Origin: Typha latifolia
Lineage: Eukaryota; Streptophyta; Magnoliopsida; Poales; Typhaceae
Direction: 5' to 3'
NCBI GenBank assembly: GCA_019914945.1
Contig: CM034107.1
Coordinates: 8,122,001-8,186,000 of the forward strand
DNA length: 64,000 nucleotides
Position numbers and translations under genes: made by a program. Every line of letters begins with the position of its first letter. Position 1 is the stretch's first letter. Positions 60,391 to 64,000 of the stretch are shown here, in pieces. Below the pieces are notes generated by a model. It had not been told where the DNA came from. It did not search any database and was given only the letters and a program-made list of their open reading frames with translations.

Positions 60391-60399
60391 TTATATATT
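60391..60399 (+). promoter_or_regulatory. TATA box of the XCP-like gene
   Basis: TTATATATT lies about 50-60 bp upstream of the start codon, leaving a short CT-rich 5' leader (CATCTCTCTCACACATCTCC). Confidence 0.6.
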
Positions 60400-60447
60400 T
60401 GCCCATACTAGATCCATCTCTCTCACACATCTCCTACCAATAGCTTG

Positions 60448-63253
60448 ATGGCCTTCTCTCCCATGAAGTTCTCCCTTCTCTTCCTCTTCGTCTGCCTCAC
60501 TGCATTCTCATGTCTCGCGCGAGATTTCTCCATCATCGGCTACTCCGAGGACGACTTGAGCTCCCGCGACAAGCTGATCGAGCTCTTCGAGTCATGGATG
60601 TCGAAACATGGAAAGTCTTACGCCGGCTTCGAGGAGAAGCTTAGGAGGTTCGAGGTGTTCAAGGACAACCTCATGCACATTGATGAGACGAACAAGAAAA
60701 CAAGCAGCTATTGGCTTGGATTGAACGAGTTTGCCGACTTGAGCCATGAGGAGTTCAAGGAGATGTATCTCGGAATTAAGGGGGGCTTGCCAAGGAGGAG
60801 GGATGTCAGTTCGACGTTTAAGTATCAGGATGTGGTGGATATACCCAAGTCGGTGGATTGGAGGAAAAACGGCGCAGTGACCAATGTGAAGAACCAAGGC
60901 CAGTGTGGTAAGCAAAGACTCATCTCCTTCGGTAAACTAACTGAAGGTCATTTTATGCATCTATTGTTAATTTAGCTAAATTAATATTAGGGTATTTTTG
61001 AGATCAAAACACTCTCATATGGTAGGGTTTTTCCACAGGAAGCGTAGTGAATTTAATCCATGCACCTGATAATTACTCTCCTTGTTTACACCAAGCTACT
61101 CCTCCTATGCCACCTTATCAAAAGATTTAAAATCCATTGAAGGCTTTGCATGATGCTCCAAGAAAATGAATCAAACTGCCATGCATGCAGGTAGCTGCTG
61201 GGCATTCTCGACGGTAGCGGCGGTGGAAGGCATAAACAAGATCGTGACGGGGAACTTGACATCACTCTCCGAGCAGGAGCTCATCGACTGCGACAAAACA
61301 TTCAACAATGGCTGCAATGGTGGGCTGATGGACTACGCCTTCTCCTTCATCGTCTCCAATGGTGGGCTTCACACTGAAGAGGACTACCCTTACCTCATGG
61401 AGGAAGGCACTTGTGAGCAGAAGAGGGTAAGTGTATGCATACACTTATATAAGTTGCAATGCAAATATGCTATATATAATAGTAGATATCCGAGCCAAAG
61501 CTCAATTTACAATTCAATTTCAACTATGGGAAATTTATCAAAAGCAGTCTACTTTACATTTATTATCATTCAATATCTATCATATGCATATTTATATTTT
61601 ACTTTTAGTACCTCAAAAGCACTCCAAAAGTTGGTTTTTCTTATCTATGGATATGAGTTTAACTAAATATAGATGCAAAATGACTTTAATATTATTGTGT
61701 AAGTTTTGTTAAAGGCAAAAATAAAAAAGGAATTAAAATTTAAGGTCAAATGAAATGGTTTACTCTGGATGTCTTTGAGATATTTAAAGTAAAATATAAG
61801 AGTTGAGCAAGACTACAATATAGGAATGATAATAAAGGAAAAAATGTAGTTAGTTTTTAATAAATTTTAGAATGAAAGCATAGCTAAAATCTCAAAATAT
61901 CATAATTGCCAATAGTTGGGCTCCAAGATTTTCTTTTTGCTAAAATGGTTGACTTTAAAGGAATACTCCTGAAATATTCCTTGCAGGTAAACCGTTAAAG
62001 TTAGCCAACATGTGTAAATTTTACCAAATTACTCTTTTTCATAGTGTTTGTAATATTAAATATGTCACTAAATTTTATAAAACATAAAAGATACCTTGAT
62101 CACTGTTAGCAATAGATAGTTTTTTAGTATTTCAAGCGATTTATATTGAAGTAAAATGATCAATTTACCAGTTAATCAAGTTTTAACTGTAAATATTTAC
62201 GGTTAACTGGCGAAATGATAATTTTAGAGTAGTCTTCTGATTTTCAATGCAATTTCGATATGATGTAATGAACAATTATGATATTTGAAAAGCTTTTTAT
62301 GCTAGTTAGGTGAAGAATCAATGTAAGAATACTTACCCTATATATCTTTGGCTTAACACTGTAGGCTGAAGTTGATGTGGTTACCATCAGTGGTTATGAG
62401 GATGTACCAAAGAACAATGAAGAGAGTCTCCTGAAGGCACTTGCACACCAGCCTGTGAGTGTTGCCATTGAAGCTTCTGGTAGAAACTTCCAGTTCTACA
62501 GCGGGGTTAGTCTTTGCCTCTTCTCTTCAATTTTGTTATAGGACTGAATGCAATTGGCCCAGTAAAATCTAGTTGACAAATTTCTGCTTTCATATACTTA
62601 AACCTAAATATTAGTTCAAAAAAGGTTAAATAATACCTAAATATTAGCTAAAAATAGCTAAGTAATGGAAGAAATATAATTGTATTGCTTTTATAGATAT
62701 TTTTAGTTTTTAGAATTATTTAAAATTATAATTATATTATTTAAATATTTCTAGATAAACTAGCAATCCGCTGAGTCATCTACTAGTTGAACCAATAACC
62801 TAATGATCCAATCTCTAACTGGGTCAATTTCCAATTCTGATAACTATGTTGAGAGTTATGAATGCAAAAACAAGTGGTTTGGATGGTATAGATATAAATA
62901 TTAACTTTTTAGAGGGGTAGACACACAAATAAGAGATTTTAAAAGGTTATACATGAAAAATAAATAAATAAAATAAAGCCCCTCCTCTTGTCTCTCTTTG
63001 TGTTGCTAACTAGCTAATTGGGTTTTAGGGTGTTTTTGATGGACCGTGTGGGAGTGATCTTGATCATGGGGTTGCAGCCATTGGGTATGGATCATCATCA
63101 TCCAAGGGGCAGGACTACATCATTGTAAAGAACTCATGGGGTCCAAGATGGGGTGAGAAGGGGTACATCAGGATGAAGAGAAGCACCGGTAAACCTCAAG
63201 GTCTCTGTGGCATAAACAAGATGGCTTCTTATCCAGTCAAGAACAACAAGTGA
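60448..63253 (+). CDS. XCP: xylem cysteine proteinase (XCP1/XCP2-like), papain family, 4 exons
   Basis: Exons 60448-60907, 61191-61426, 62365-62505 and 63029-63253 have GT-AG borders and one frame: 1062 nt, 353 aa, the usual XCP length. A hydrophobic signal peptide ([14 protein letters not shown]) is followed by the inhibitor prodomain. The prodomain has a full ERFNIN pattern ([13 protein letters not shown]...N) and GLNEFADL. The mature enzyme starts near [13 protein letters not shown]. The catalytic triad is visible: Cys in CGSCWAF (split by intron 1), His in [11 protein letters not shown], Asn in [10 protein letters not shown]; the oxyanion Gln is in KNQGQCG. One N-glycosylation site, NLT. 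Known role of XCPs: vacuolar proteolysis during programmed death of xylem tracheary elements. ATG 60448 is chosen; an upstream TTG is not needed. No lesions, so likely functional. Confidence 0.93.
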
Positions 63254-63374
63254 ACTGCTTCTCAAATGTGATGATGCAATGGAGACGATCCAATGATGTT
63301 ATTTTCCTTTTCGCTTTTCTAATTCCCTTTTCGACTTAAATCACAAAAGAATGTAATCTTTTGGCTTTATTCTG

Positions 63375-63380
63375 AATAAA
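63375..63380 (+). terminator. polyadenylation signal of the XCP-like gene
   Basis: AATAAA lies 122 bp after the stop codon, in a T-rich 3' region. This is the expected position for a plant near-upstream element. Confidence 0.55.
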
Positions 63381-63416
63381 AATGGGAACTCGTAAACAAC
63401 AAGGGATTAAATAAGT

Positions 63417-63950
63417 GTAGGGGTAAAAATGGATCAGATAGTGTTCAATCATATCCGGATTCATATTGTTTTTATCTAGATATGGATTCATATACGGATA
63501 TTGGACGGGTAACAAAATTTAAAATCAGATTTTAACTAAACGAATACGAATAATTTTTAGATAGAAGATCGAAAATTGATGTTTATCGAATTTTAGATAA
63601 ATTATAATCTTTTATTTAAAGATAATTACTACAAAAATATTAAGAGTTTCAAAAAAAAAATTCTTGCATGTCAAACACATATAAAATTAGCAAAATTAAT
63701 ATCTACAAATAATATAGAACACATCATTAGTAACAATATTGATATTCACTATTTAAATAAATAAACTAAAAATTATAAATCATTCAAAAAATATGCGGGT
63801 AAACGGATATCCAATATTCGTATCCAAATCTGAAAAATTATATCCGACCTATATCCGAATCCGTATCCGAGTTTTCTTGTAAAAATCCTATTCGTATCTG
63901 AATTTATATCTGGATTGGATAGGAATTTTTCTCTGAATCGAGTCAGATAG
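63417..63950. mobile_element. MITE-like repeat, possibly hAT type, just downstream of XCP
   Basis: Begins AGGGGTAAAAATGGATC, a start seen in some plant hAT-related MITEs (from memory). The two halves are inverted relative to each other: many ATATCCG/ATTCGTATCC blocks on the right answer CGGATAT/GGATTCATA on the left. The right edge near 63950 is imprecise. Confidence 0.5.
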
Positions 63951-64000
63951 CATGTAAGGTCAAAGTTAATTTGAACTTATCCAAAAAACTTATACCTAGA

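Noticed and set aside
60592..60915. 107-codon antisense ORF over XCP exon 1
   Set aside because: Shadow of a GC-balanced coding exon; the sense frame has all papain-family motifs.
60908..60975. Extension of XCP exon 1 to the stop at 60975
   Set aside because: A GT donor at 60908 and an acceptor at 61190 restore the conserved GQCGSCWAF. The extension is intron.

Overview
This window is plant nuclear DNA. Two intron-containing host genes sit at the edges of a thick pile of nested, mostly dead transposable elements. The plant assignment rests on a xylem-type papain-like cysteine protease gene, a SURF2-like gene with plant GT-AG introns, Sirevirus-like Ty1/copia, Ty3/gypsy and L1-type LINE retrotransposons primed by initiator-Met tRNA, and AT-rich intergenic DNA. 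A monocot is possible, but the sequence alone does not settle it. No rRNA, tRNA, CRISPR or bacterial feature was seen.

Layout. 1-2160: decayed Ty3/gypsy protease fragment and its non-coding flank. 2161-3672: AT-rich DNA with a ~40-bp minisatellite. 3673-10436 (-): 5'-truncated LINE whose ORF1 remnant is split by a solo LTR of a family here called X (8055-10231, TSD TAGGC). 10447-17508 (-): copia element A, 3'-truncated. 18682-21932 (-): gypsy element D, truncated in RT, with four tandem primer-binding sites. 21945-25280: long inverted-repeat (foldback/MITE-like) element split by X-LTR copy 2 (22149-25052, TSD TCTAA). 26082-30442 (+): SURF2-like gene, six exons, 302 aa.

30546-47334: a very old minus-strand LINE broken by two insertions. 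One is a short LTR element (33102-35468). The other is a reverse X-LTR (36246-47077, TSD TCTAA) that itself contains two head-to-head copia copies, B (-) and C (+). 47335-53802 (+): gypsy elements G and E/F. 53820-55435: X-LTR copy 4. 55436-58245 (+): a second decayed LINE. 60448-63253 (+): XCP-type cysteine protease gene, four exons, 353 aa, with a MITE upstream and another MITE-like repeat just downstream.

The most interesting signals are regulatory and structural. A 12-bp palindrome, GCGTTCGAACGC, and close variants lie upstream of TATA-like boxes in three unrelated promoter contexts: copia LTRs, an internal copia promoter and gypsy LTRs. In the copia LTRs the palindrome is part of a 52-54 bp tandem array. 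The copia family also carries an extra ORF between pol and the 3' LTR, with what looks like its own TATA promoter, CT-rich leader and leader intron. X-LTRs occur only as LTRs without any internal region. All coding parts of the retroelements seen here carry stops, frameshifts or deletions. Only SURF2 and XCP look like functional protein genes.
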